A DNA stretch of 64,000 nucleotides from Trebouxia sp. TZW2008 (taxonomy: Eukaryota; Chlorophyta; Trebouxiophyceae; Trebouxiales; Trebouxiaceae). Of this stretch, positions 21,901 through 31,934 are shown in pieces. The position numbers and the translations under genes were made by a program. Location of the stretch: positions 1 to 64,000 of the forward strand of contig BDIU01000176.1 of assembly GCA_002118135.1 (NCBI GenBank), in the 5' to 3' direction. Numbering within the stretch: position 1 is the first letter of the stretch; each line of letters begins with the position of its first letter. Below the pieces are notes generated by a model that was not told where the DNA came from, did not search any database, and was given only the letters and a program-made list of their open reading frames with translations.

Positions 21901-24900
21901 TGTGCGCACCTGCGTCACTGCTTCAAGGCATTGCAGGCTTTGGGATCAAGAGCGCAGCTTGAGAACATTAGTGTGACACCAGCTTACTCATACCACAACA
22001 CCACAGCATCAGTTCAAAGCATTGTTCACACATTTCCCCAAGCATCTTTGTGTCAAGCAAAAGCTTCATACAATGTGGCTGCTTCTTCTAAGCAACAACA
22101 TATCAAGCTGAGTGTCAGCAAGATATGCGTAACGTACCTTCACACTACCTGTCATGTGTGCAGCGGACGGACTGCAAAGCTTGGGCAACTCCCTAGGTTT
22201 GGGCCTGCAACCCAGCCTTGCCCCCACCAGCCCCTTGGACAGGGGCTACAGGGCCCCTTCAGCTTCCAACCACTCCCTGGCACAGATCAGCGCTGCTCAG
22301 CTTCTGCCCAACTTCTGCCAGTCGCTGTATGCATCAAACCCTGGAGCCATGCTAGGGTCTGGGCAGGCGGCAGGCATGGCGCTGGGTTCCTCCCAAAGCC
22401 AAAACCCTCTTTCTGCTGGCCTTGATGCATCCAACCCCAACTTGGGGGCAGCAAAGTATCTGGCAGGGCTGGGCTTGGGCATCTCAGTAAGTTCAACTGC
22501 GGCATGCTCTATCATTCACATATCACGTGACTGTGCCATGCTTGATCACTTACATGTTATGTGTTCAAACTCTGAATGTGCTGAATAGCATAGTATAGAA
22601 TGCTATAGAATAGCATAGTAGTATGCATCAATCTATATGCAGCGAAGTGGCATGCAGCATGGCTTGCGTGGCTGTCATCAATGCCCTGCATTGTGATACA
22701 GGTGGGGCACATGTGAAGGCAGCAAGAATCTCAGCATCCCATTAAACACCATGCAAACTGATATTTACATTGGCAGATTGCAAATGCAAAGTCTCACCAA
22801 AGCTCATCTTTGTCAAGATGACAAAAGATGCCTTGCCTCTGAAAGTTTGCTTAATTGCTGCAGGGCAATGCCACAAGTGTAGGAGCCAATCTGCCTGATG
22901 CTGAGGCCCATCATGCCTATGCATCAAGCATTGACTTCAACGCTGCCCGGCGTGGCGGCCCGGTGGATGCCCCTCGGCCCCTAGTGAGGGGGACCAGCCT
23001 CAGCAGAGGCTTTGCTTTGCCCCTTCAAGGACCAGGTGGGTTCATGTCACCTCTCATTTCTAGTTGCCACCTGACTCATCTGAGCACAGCTCTCAAACAG
23101 CTGGGTCAATTTGCTGCTTTGGCTCACCACCAATTTGCTTGACCATTGTGACACTGAGCCAAAGCAGCAAAATGACCCAGCTGGTGGATGCTGCTGTGTC
23201 AGTTCATTGCAGCAGGTCACTGGCAACATGCAGAGAGGCTGTGTGCATGCGGGTTTCACAGCTTCCATACATCTGTGTGAAGTCGATGATGCAAAAGGCG
23301 TTTTGTCATGCATGCATTGCTGTCCAGCTTTGAGCTGAAAGGGTTGGAGGCAGTTTAAGATTTCTGCTTGCCTGCGGCTGACAGGATGTGGTGGTTGCAG
23401 GGGGATTTAAGGTGGGTCATGGCCACCTGCCCACCTCCCCATTTGAGGGAGTGCGCAATTCCGGCACCTCAGCTTCCAACAGCAGTGGTGCAGCAGCTGG
23501 CGGCAGTGGCGGCCCCTTTGCCTCCCGAGTTGTACGCATGACTGCCAGCATGGACAACTCCAACAGCAACAGCGGTCACCAGAGCGGCAATCACCCTGAG
23601 CAGTTCCGCGGCTTGGCAAGCTCAGCCTCCCAGAAAGAGCAGGACCGCTCACCAAGAGGGAGAGACGCTTCCTTTGACACTCGCCAGCAACAGCTGCAGG
23701 TCAGCACAGCTTGCTGCTTCCCAGTTGATGCTGTGCAGCGTCGTGCTGCATGTGGGTTATCTTTTGCAGCATGGCACCTGCAGGTCATGCTATATCTTGC
23801 AGCACCAGCAGCAATTATGCGGCAGCAAAAGCAGCACTGCAACATGTGAACTGTCCATACAGTAGGCATAACCTCAGCTGCATTGCCTACACTTCTGATT
23901 CCAGCAACTGCAAGCCAATCATCTGCAAGACAATCATGCATCACAATTGCAAAAGAGCTGTGGTAGCTTGCTGCTGTTCTGCACTTGAGGTGCTGATTGA
24001 TTCCTGCATCTGCCATGTCATGTATTCATCGGTCTCTCAAAGCTTGCATGTAGCTGTCATGCTGCTTGTTGCAGCGTGACCAGAAGTCCTTAAATCAGAG
24101 GGCTGGCAGCATGCAACGGCCCCTTATTCAAGGGGCTCCTCCAGCGCAGGCCCCCATCCGCCCTCAGCCGCAGGGCAGCGACAGACAGCCCCAATCACAT
24201 GGCCAGTTCCCAGGGCCACAGCCTCAGGGCAGCGACAGGCAGCCCCAGTCACACGGCCAGTTCCCAGGGCAACAGCCTCAAGGCAGCGATAGGCAGCCCT
24301 CCTTGCAGGGGCACTTCTCAGGGCCACAGCCCCAGGGCAGCGAGCGGCATCCCCAACAGACAGCAGGTGGCCTGTCCAACTACCAGCAGCATCAGCTTCA
24401 GCAGGCACAGCAGGTCTACAACAGCCTCATGCTGCACAAGCAGAACTCCTCCTCAGAAGGACACCCATCCAATCAGATGCCTGAGTCAACATACCCGCTA
24501 CAGCCAGTGCCTAGCAGAGTCGGCCCCAACAACCTGCTGCAGATACCTTCATACCAGCGCATTCTGCCCACCATCAGCAGCAGCGACATGGACACCATCA
24601 TGAAGCTGAGGCAGCAGCTGAGTGGGGAGAATGGGCTGCTGACTAGACTCTCCAGCTACATGCAAGCACAGAGGTCCAGTGACCAACCTCACATGCCAGG
24701 TGGGCAACCCTGCCTCAGCAAGTCCAATCTGATAGTACTATGTAGCAGTATAGACTGTTATTGTGACATCCCGTCACTGATGAGCTGACTTGAGACAGCC
24801 AAGAGCAAGAGCTCTGCAGACGTATGTCACAACTGCATCTCAGGGTGTAATCTTAAAGTTGCTTTTGCATGGTCTCCCTGCTGCCTTTGCTCTGTATGCA

Positions 24901-26231
24901 TACAAACCCAGACAGCCTCTGGAAACCTTGCTTCATTTGCTTCTTACAAAATCCAACATCTTGCCCATTTTGTCCATCAACCTTTGTACCTTGACACTGC
25001 TGCTGTGAAGCATCATTCTGCAGCGTGGCAATCTCGGTGTGCAGGTCATGATTCCTCTGAGTCCTTGAGGCACCCCGCTGCCCCAGGGCTAGATGCAAGA
25101 CTGTCAGAGCAGGGCCAGTCTGTAGACAGCGGTGAAGAGGCAAGGGAGCAGGCCTCAGCTCAGCTGGCCAGGAATGTGCAGGAAGATGTGGCCAAGGCCA
25201 GAGACAGCCTCAGGGAAGGCCAAGCAGCCCTGGTCAGTCACTGCAATCTTCCTGTGCTGTGGCTTTTCCTTTTTTGGGAGCAATCAACCTTGCACTGACA
25301 ATCTGACACCCTCACATGCAGAGCACTCAATCAGGCTGGAAGTTGACCTGTGCACAGACTCTCATGCTCCTGCTGCTGGGTCAAGTGTCTGTCTTGCTGT
25401 TGTGCCTTCTGTTTCTCAGTCCCTCGGACAGAACTTGTGTGACCAGGACTTTCCATGCTCTCTGACGTTCATGGCCATTGCTATCAGGGCATACACCCAG
25501 CGTTGCTTTCACTGTTCACTGGTTTTTTTTTGGGCTTTTTTTTTTTGGTACCTTGAGCCCTGTTCATCAAAGTTCAAGCTTGCACAATGAAGTATGCTGA
25601 AATGATTTGTTTGGGCTGCATGCAGGCAGCAACAGGGCAAGATGGGAAGCCTATTCTGGGGCGTGTGTCCAGCAAGGTCAGTGGTCTCCTGACTGCACAG
25701 CTCAGTGAGCTTGGCGACCTGCTGAGTGCCTTGGAAGGCAACATGGTGCACGAGGGTGAGTTCTGCATACGCACCTCCTTGCACTTTTGATGCCTGTCAA
25801 ATGCTCACCTTGCAAGTCTTGCTGCAGCCCTGCATCAGATTGCAGCAAGGCTGCAACTCCCGCTTGCATCTGCAAAGTTCAGCAGCATACTTGCAATGCT
25901 GTCACCTATGGGAACTCGCTCAAAGTCGTTTTGCTACCACCAAGTTCCAAAGGTTTTGCATTTGTATGGACGTATTTGTCATTTCTTTCTGTGGCATGCA
26001 GATGAGGGAGCAGGATCGTTGCAACCAACACCACTCATTCCAAGCCGGTTTTCAGGGCAGGAAATCAATGAGAATGGCCTAAATGGTGTGCACAAATCTG
26101 CTTTTGAGCCAGTGACTAGCTCCCAAAATAAGCGGCGTAAGCTGGCTGCTCACCCAAGCTCTGAAAGTGAGAACAACTCACAGCCAACAGCTGGTGAAGC
26201 TGACCTGAGACATGAGGCTCAGCAACAGTGA
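15923..26231 (+). CDS. CBP60-like (calmodulin-binding protein 60-type) protein with Cys-rich segment and long disordered tail (multi-exon)
   Basis: The exons assemble into an order that matches the plant CBP60 family. A core strand LSGDALKAKCGAPIMVEI..TGDVVS lies near 16.95-17.06 kb. LLSPGKNATYNEDHKIV follows near 19.0 kb, then FRLLVRATGARDGRRIDF..SDAFVV near 19.5-19.6 kb. Next come HIDEPVSKIENVGVQTQNKL near 19.9 kb and NGWHKAREHAMRAV near 20.53 kb. In CBP60s the matching parts are the beta domain, the 'RLGARV...SEPFVVKD' strand, 'DEVWRLEKIGKDG' and the calmodulin-linked helical region. CBP60g and SARD1 are plant transcription factors of immunity. A Cys cluster (CLCPDCELC...CTSC) just before the core may bind metal. 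Exons from 22.1 kb encode a Pro/Gln/Ser-rich tail, then a helix-rich stretch and a basic motif (NKRRKL). The stop is at 26231. The start is uncertain: 15923 is the first ATG of a plausible exon (MLDVGPMQQLKKLACGL). Family assignment is by eye. Confidence 0.55.
17340..17985 (+). repeat. Intron rich in CTTCAGCT-type degenerate repeats
   Basis: This stretch between two CBP60-like exons has many copies of CTTCAGCT, TCAGCTTC and TCCAGCT at irregular spacing. It also has a direct repeat of about 21 bp, ATCACCTCTCAGCTACAT (near 17929 and 17957). It has no convincing ORF. It may have expanded from a pyrimidine-rich splice-acceptor-like motif. Confidence 0.6.
18747..18874. repeat. Long near-perfect inverted repeat (hairpin, arms about 62 bp)
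   Basis: The left arm (about 18747-18809) runs from AGCTTGTTTGCCGTGTATG through ACAGATGTACATAAAG. The right arm (about 18811-18874) is its reverse complement with a handful of mismatches. There is almost no loop. The hairpin lies in an intron of the CBP60-like gene, and a short direct repeat (GGTAATATCA) lies just upstream at about 18663 and 18699. It could be a MITE-like element or an inverted duplication. As RNA it would fold into a long stem. Confidence 0.75.
22583..22622. repeat. AT-rich short repeat/palindrome of AATAGCATAGTATAG units
   Basis: Overlapping copies of GAATAGCATAGTA and GAATGCTAT form direct and inverted repeats over 40 bp in an intron of the CBP60-like gene. Confidence 0.7.
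24163..24366 (+). repeat. Coding tandem repeat: four 54-bp units (18 residues) in the CBP60-like tail
   Basis: In the reading frame of the exon near 24.07-24.70 kb the unit PQPQGSDRQPQSHGQFPG appears four times with increasing divergence, the last shortened. Period 54 bp keeps the frame. The composition (Pro, Gln, Gly, Ser) suggests a disordered linker, possibly transactivating. Copy number may vary between strains. Confidence 0.85.
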
Positions 26232-27488
26232 GGCAGGAGTGGGGGGTTTGGGGGTAGGCCCCATATCTTCTGAATTGGCCTAGCGCCTTGGTTCTGTACC
26301 TTAGCAAACACCATATCTGGGCAATCAAAAGGCCTTCTGAATATATTGCACAACGCAGTGTGCTGCTGGACTGTTGCTTCAAGCCCTTTTTGGCGCCCTT
26401 TCTAATCAGTCTCTACACTTAGCATAGCGCATCTGGCGCAAGCGCATTTGAGCTGATGCTGTGTGTTGTCTCTCATGTGCTTGACAGGCCCTCAACACTA
26501 TTTTGCGCAGGATATGTCAAGACGGCACTGATGTCATGTGAATTTGTACAGCAGTCTTGCAATCAATGGCATGTTTTTGGTTTTGATCACCAGCAGCTAC
26601 ACGCTGTTTGTATGGCAATCCCAGGTAGCTAGCAGGAAAGGCCTTTTTACTACTGCGAAGTCATGCTCGTAGAGCATACACATTGTACACATGCTGTGGT
26701 TGATAGCGTTCAGGTGACATAGAAGTGCAAACAAATGATGTGTTGATCTGTTTCTAACTATGGGTTCATGGTACAATGACAATGCAACCTTGGGTGGTCA
26801 GCTTTGCATGTGTGGGGGACAACGGATTGGGCACTAGGAAATGACAAACAGCACCTTGGCAAGAAACCTGACTGAGCTAGTGGGCAAACTCGATTGGTCA
26901 CTGTTTGTCGTGTCCAAATTTTCGTGTGCCACGGTGCATTGCCAGGGAAATGCCATGCATAATTTTCTTGTTCGACCTTCGATGTATTTCAAGCATGGCT
27001 GACACAGGCAAATTGTTGAATGCTGTAGCAGTCAGAAACTAGAACGGCTGGACAGCATTAATCCTGCGTGTTGATTGCAAATGAGTAGACAAGGCTTAGC
27101 TTGTGTCAAGATGGCAATGACTGCTGGTGTAAGCAGTTTTCCGATGGGAGGTGGCCAACCAGAGGGTGCTGATTGCTTGGGCTCATCGAGGGTTCTTGCA
27201 GCAAGGCATGCTTTCAAGCCTTGACAGTTCCTGAGGTGTTTCTTAGAAACATTTTGGCTGCGTGTTCAATGACAGCAGCGTTTTGAACAGCATCTTGACT
27301 GTGTAAATCTGCTACTGCAGAACTGCATCATGACTGTCAAGCCTAGGCCCAGCACAGGAGCAACACCCTGTGACATCTTTACACACGTAAAGATATTCAA
27401 ACTCGATATTGGAACTTGATCAAAAGCTGGCATGACCCTCGCTTCAGGATTAACCAGCACCACAATGACATCTAAGGGCCAGATTGGG
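26232..27488. other. Convergent intergenic region (3' ends of the CBP60-like and SnRK2-like genes)
   Basis: No supported gene. Both flanking genes point into this 1.26-kb region, so it should hold two 3' UTRs. On the minus strand TGTAA, the usual green-algal polyadenylation signal, occurs at 27383-27379, about 105 bp after the kinase stop codon. I saw no equally well placed signal for the plus-strand gene. Confidence 0.5.
27379..27383 (-). terminator. Possible polyadenylation signal TGTAA of the SnRK2-like gene
   Basis: TGTAA on the minus strand, about 105 bp downstream of the kinase stop. TGTAA is the common polyadenylation signal in green algae. A five-base motif this short can occur by chance. 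Confidence 0.3.
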
Positions 27489-29882
27489 TCAGTACTTGAA
27501 GCTATGGTATGCAGCAGCCTGAAAATGGCCATTGTCACAATAGGTGCCATCCTCATAGGCTGTATGAAGTGTTGGTGCATCCAGCTCAATGTCAGAGTCG
27601 AGCATCGGAGGCTCACCAAGCGCAGCATGCACAGTTTGACGTATCGTGGCTGCTCGGGCAGCTGCATCAACATGCTGGATGTATTGACTATTCCAGTCTT
27701 TATTTTTCACTTGCTGCGGTAAGTTCTTTTCAAACCATGGGTGCCTCTGTATGCCCTGAATTGTGATGCGCTGTTCTGGAGATGGCAGAAATATTTTGCG
27801 CAGGAGGTCCTTGCAATCACTGGATATTGGAGTATGAGCTGGCAACCTGTCACAAGCACAGCATGAAGTCAGCTCATGTTTGATTGCAAGATCCCACAGA
27901 ATACTGATGAATAAGTTAGTGCAACTACTGCTGAGCATACCATTGAGCAGCTGGTGATTCAGGAACCACCCACAGCCAAATGCAAGCCTTAAGAAAACAC
28001 CCACAGCATATGGCAGCATGAGCAGAACAGCGGCGCTGCACTGCCATTGTGTGCAGTGCCAGCATTCTTGAATGTGCACAGCGCATGCTGCTCATGCTTC
28101 TCCAGAGCCACTTCTCAAGTGCGCACAACAGATGATACATGAATTAGCAGCTTGCAAGAGCGTTGTATGTCTCAGTTACTGCAGTCACTGTATAGTGCTT
28201 AAGGGAGCTGCGAGTGAAGCCTGAAGGAGCAAATAAGGATACATAGGCACATGAAGGTACTGCTTACATGATATCTGCTGCCTTCAGCCGATCTATAAAA
28301 AGCCTTTGGAAGTCTTGAGAATGCTGGGGTGGATCGCCATTGCGCCTGTCAAAAGGGTACTGACAGAACAGCATGGCGTACAGAACCACCCCAGTGGACC
28401 ACACATCAGCTGGCTTGCCGTCATACCTCCTCCGCACAGTGCGGAGAATTTCTGGAGCTGCAAGACACATGTCAAGGAGTTTGGAGTCATGACCATGTCA
28501 TGGTGTCGATGATTGTGCATAGCACTTGCTGCCTGTGGCTGATACTGCAAAGCAGCCATTTAGGCTCGCAGCACATGCTTGTCTGGTGAGTTGCCTGCTG
28601 CACAGCTGGTGAACCAAACAGCTGCTGTGGCACACTATACAAGTGGGAAAAGGCGCTAAAGCCATCATACGGCACAGCTTGTTGCGAGTCTGTGTTTACG
28701 CCATGCAGCATGCGTAGCACTTGAATGTTACAATGTTTCATATACAGAAGATATCCTGCAAACCAGCAGACGATACCTGTGTAACCAGGTGTGCCTACAG
28801 CTGTGACAGGAAGACTGTGATTCTGGTTGATGGAATAGCCAAAATCACACATCTTCAAGAATGGATGCCCATTTTCATTCACCAGCAATATGTTTTCAAG
28901 CTTAATGTCCCTGTTGATCACTCCCATTCTGCAAACATTGCACATGCTGATGGTGAGAACACTGGAGAAAAACGTGTGCACGCTGTCAGCAGCTGGTAAA
29001 AGTCGCACAGCAACCATCTGCATGGACATTTCGTCTTGTGAAGCTTGTGTACTAGCATGCAAAGCAGACTCAAGTTTGCAAGATTTACCTGTGGGTGTAG
29101 TCCACAGCTAGGATCAACTGCTGGTAAAGCCATCTTGCCTCGTCCTCAGAGAGCCCTTGTTTTGCATTCACAAGCCTGCGACCGACTGCTTGGTGTCAGT
29201 CAAGGGGCTGTAAGGTCAATTGAGCCCGCGAATGCCATGCAACATACTGTAGGCAGCAAGTCTACCTCAGAAGATTCTGTCCCTCAGCATACTCCATGGC
29301 TATAGCCAGGTATCTGGTTGTGAGGAAGCATATCTTGAACTCAACAATGTGAGGGTGCATGAGGCCGCTGTGGTTAATAATCTCCCGCTCCACATTCTTA
29401 TCGATAGTGCTCTTGTCACGAGCGATGAACTTGATCGCGATCTTTGTGCCACTTTCGCGGTCTAGGCAGCACCAAACAAAGCCATACGCGCCCGCGCTGA
29501 GCTTGCGGACGAGCACAAGCTGCTCTTCCCATTCAGAGCCTGCCAATGGATTGCTGTCATCATGTTGAACTGAAACTCCAGGCTCTGCAGGGAAAGCGTG
29601 AGCATCCCAACGTGTCAGTTGCCGACGTGCGCCGATTTGCGGCAAAGCGGGCTGATCTGTGGCTACATGAGTTTGACTGCTCTCCCACATGTACAGCGCA
29701 GCATGCCGCGGTGAGTTGCGGCAACAGCCAGGCACTGGAGTCCAAGAAGCTGAGGACGCACTGCGTTGTCTACATTCGCATGCCGGCAACATCTGCATTG
29801 GTAGCTGTGCCTGTGCAATCAGGCATGCAATGATGGTGCAGCATGGGGCGGGTGCCATCTTCCGCTCTGCTGCTATCGGCAT
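27489..29882 (-). CDS. SnRK2-type Ser/Thr protein kinase (multi-exon)
   Basis: Osmotic-stress/ABA-family-like kinase. Reading on the minus strand, exon 29.88-29.26 kb has the glycine loop [10 protein letters not shown], the ATP lysine in [10 protein letters not shown], then [20 protein letters not shown] and the hinge AMEYAEG. The next exon has [20 protein letters not shown]. Near 28.9-28.77 kb come [12 protein letters not shown] (catalytic loop) and LKMCDFGYS (DFG), then VGTPGYT. Near 28.45-28.27 kb come [20 protein letters not shown] and [13 protein letters not shown]. The last exon has [17 protein letters not shown] and HPWFEKNLP, and a tail that includes an acidic patch (DSDIELDA) like the SnRK2 C terminus. 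HRD is NRD here, a variant I recall from other green-algal SnRK2s, so activity is expected. Intron positions preserve frame. The start is uncertain: 29882 is the first in-frame ATG seen, and an upstream exon with ATG at 30060 is possible. Confidence 0.85.
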
Positions 29883-30403
29883 CTGCCTGTATGAAACTTG
29901 CAATGTCAACTGATGTGCGAAAATGCCCACTTTCAACACATAGCACTGCTATGTTTGCAGCATACGAATTGCTTGGAAAACTGCTGAGTGAATTATACGA
30001 AGCACTAGGAAGGCCTATGGTAATGTCAGTGTAAGGCTGACAAGGCCCAAGCTTTGCCATACGACGCTATGATGATAGCCAAAGCTGGTGCAGCCCAAAC
30101 AACAGCTTTGAAATTTAAGCTGCATTGACGCGGGTAAGCAAATTACATGGTCAAGCGCAGTGAGTGTCCAGTGTGATGCACCCTGTGTCACTCCAGGGCC
30201 TAAGCTTTGGCAACATAGGTCAGAAGCCTATGATAGTGTTCAGGGCAATTAGTACAAACACATTGTACATCAAACTAATGAGCAGCTTGCTTGCAGGGGG
30301 GATAGACATCATTTGTTAAGATGTGAAAGTCTTCTGTTTGAACAGCCAGTAGTACTTGTCTGAATCCAGCGACAAAATCTTGCTGCAAACATATGTGCCG
30401 CTG

Positions 30404-30921
30404 CTAAACACTTTCAAGCTGGGCGCTTTGCTCTAATGCAGCCTTGAACCAGGCATCATCTCGAGGTCTCTGCTCTACAGGAGTAGCTCTGTGCCGTAGC
30501 CGGCGTTCTGTCGGCCGAGCTTCTCTCGTCGATTGCTCCTGCTCAACCCACTGCCGATGCTCTGCCTCCTCTTCCTTTGCGAGCTCAGCTAGCTGAGCAC
30601 TTTGTTGAAGTGCCGCACTGTACCAGTCATCTTGTTGCGGTTGATGGTGATGCGAGTCGCTGCTGTCGTTGTGTGCTAGCATCGCAGGCACTTCATCCTG
30701 GCGGACCCATCGCTCTTGGTCTTCTAGACCCCAAGTTTGCTTTGTATGCTTGCCTGCTACCCTCGGAGAGTCCGGCGCGTCTTTCCTCCCCAAAACCTTT
30801 TTGGCCTTTTTCCTGCATGTGCACTCTTGGTTAGCCTCTGTAACATGCGCCTATAAGGATGTCATCAGCAGTGCACTGTGGCCTACCAAACTGAGTGTCG
30901 GTTAAACGAGTGATCAGACAT
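30404..30921 (-). CDS. Small two-exon protein with two UIM-like motifs (about 147 residues)
   Basis: Exon 1 is 30921-30887 (MSDHSFNRHSV plus two bases, donor GTAGGC). Exon 2 is 30812-30404 (acceptor CATGCAG). The join gives a Trp codon and keeps the frame into KKAKKVLGRKDAP and on to the stop. Two copies of a short helix-like motif are present: DDWYSAALQQSAQLAEL, and DDAWFKAALEQSAQLESV at the very C terminus. Acidic residues, then aromatic-x-x-A-L-x-x-S, resemble ubiquitin-interacting motifs (consensus acidic-x-x-A-hydrophobic-x-x-S). The rest is charged and probably disordered, with a His/Gln patch. I do not recognise the whole protein. The two-exon structure is supported by phase; the function is inference. 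Confidence 0.6.
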
Positions 30922-31934
30922 ACTTTGCGGCAACGCCACCGGCAGCGCCACAGACGAGACAGGCAACGACTTCTACGCCACACATCCCCCGGCTATACTG
31001 ATGAAGACTGGTCTGAACACTGTTGTCTCTGCGACTTGTCAGTTGCAAAATGGACGTTGTCGCTTACGCTAGAGTGCCCAGTCCATCTTGCAAAGCGTGA
31101 CCTATTGCGTGACTAAGGCTTGATCAGGATGGTTCCATGCATCCTGCTAGGCTTTTGAGACTCAACAGGTCACTTGGGCATGAGAGTATCTGTGACACAG
31201 ATACTCAGATACTTTGCACAGAGTATAGACTTTACAGTTGCTGCTGCTGATGCTGCTGATGCTGCTGCATCTGCATCTGTGTTATACCTAGACTGAGCTG
31301 CAGCTGGGCTGTAGCTTGCCACCCACGAGTGCTGAGCATCGTTTGTTCTTGCAAGCAACAACTGGTCCCGAGTGAAGTTTTGACATGTTTGCATGGCTCG
31401 CTGGGATGCCTTTGCCAGTAGCAACCCAGGACGTCAAAAGATACCTGCTGACAGTCTAGCGGAGAGCTACCATGTGTTGAAACGATTGTAGAAACACGCT
31501 GACTTAAAGGCATCACGGTGGCGACATATGCATATTGAGAGAGTCTGCTAACTGTGCATGACATGGCGAGCTGCAAAAAAAATGGGACAAGCAGTGCACA
31601 AGCAGTGCACAAGCACGTGCTGCGACACAACATTTTGCAGCAGATGCCGAAGCTGGATTTTACAAAATAGGCTTGATGGAAGGCTGATGCTCTGCAGACT
31701 GTGTTTGCACAGCTCAAAGCAGCAGAGCTGACCTATCTGTCATGCGGTTGCTGCTCAAATGGCACGACCTATGGTATGAATTAGAAGTCATAAAAACACC
31801 AAAACCAAATTGCCAAACACACAGCCAAAAACCAACACACACAGACACACCCAACAAACACCACACACATACCCAACACAGAAACTACCAAACTCTGACA
31901 GGTGTCAAACAAGAAAGCTAGAGCCATGTGACAG
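30922..31934. other. Intergenic region upstream of the UIM-like gene and downstream of the complex I gene
   Basis: No supported gene. It includes a trinucleotide tract (GCT/GAT, 31236-31281) and an A/C-rich stretch (31790-31890) with repeated ACACA. It should hold the promoter of the minus-strand UIM-like gene and the 3' UTR of the complex I gene. Confidence 0.5.
31236..31281 (+). repeat. (GCTGCTGAT)n-type trinucleotide tract
   Basis: Interrupted GCT, GAT and CAT triplets over about 45 bp, in non-coding sequence. Confidence 0.85.

Noticed and set aside
28770..28890. Pseudokinase call for the SnRK2-like gene because HRD is NRD
   Set aside because: The catalytic Asp, Lys and Asn and the DFG motif are intact, and the His is not essential. 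The same substitution is, as far as I recall, found in algal relatives.
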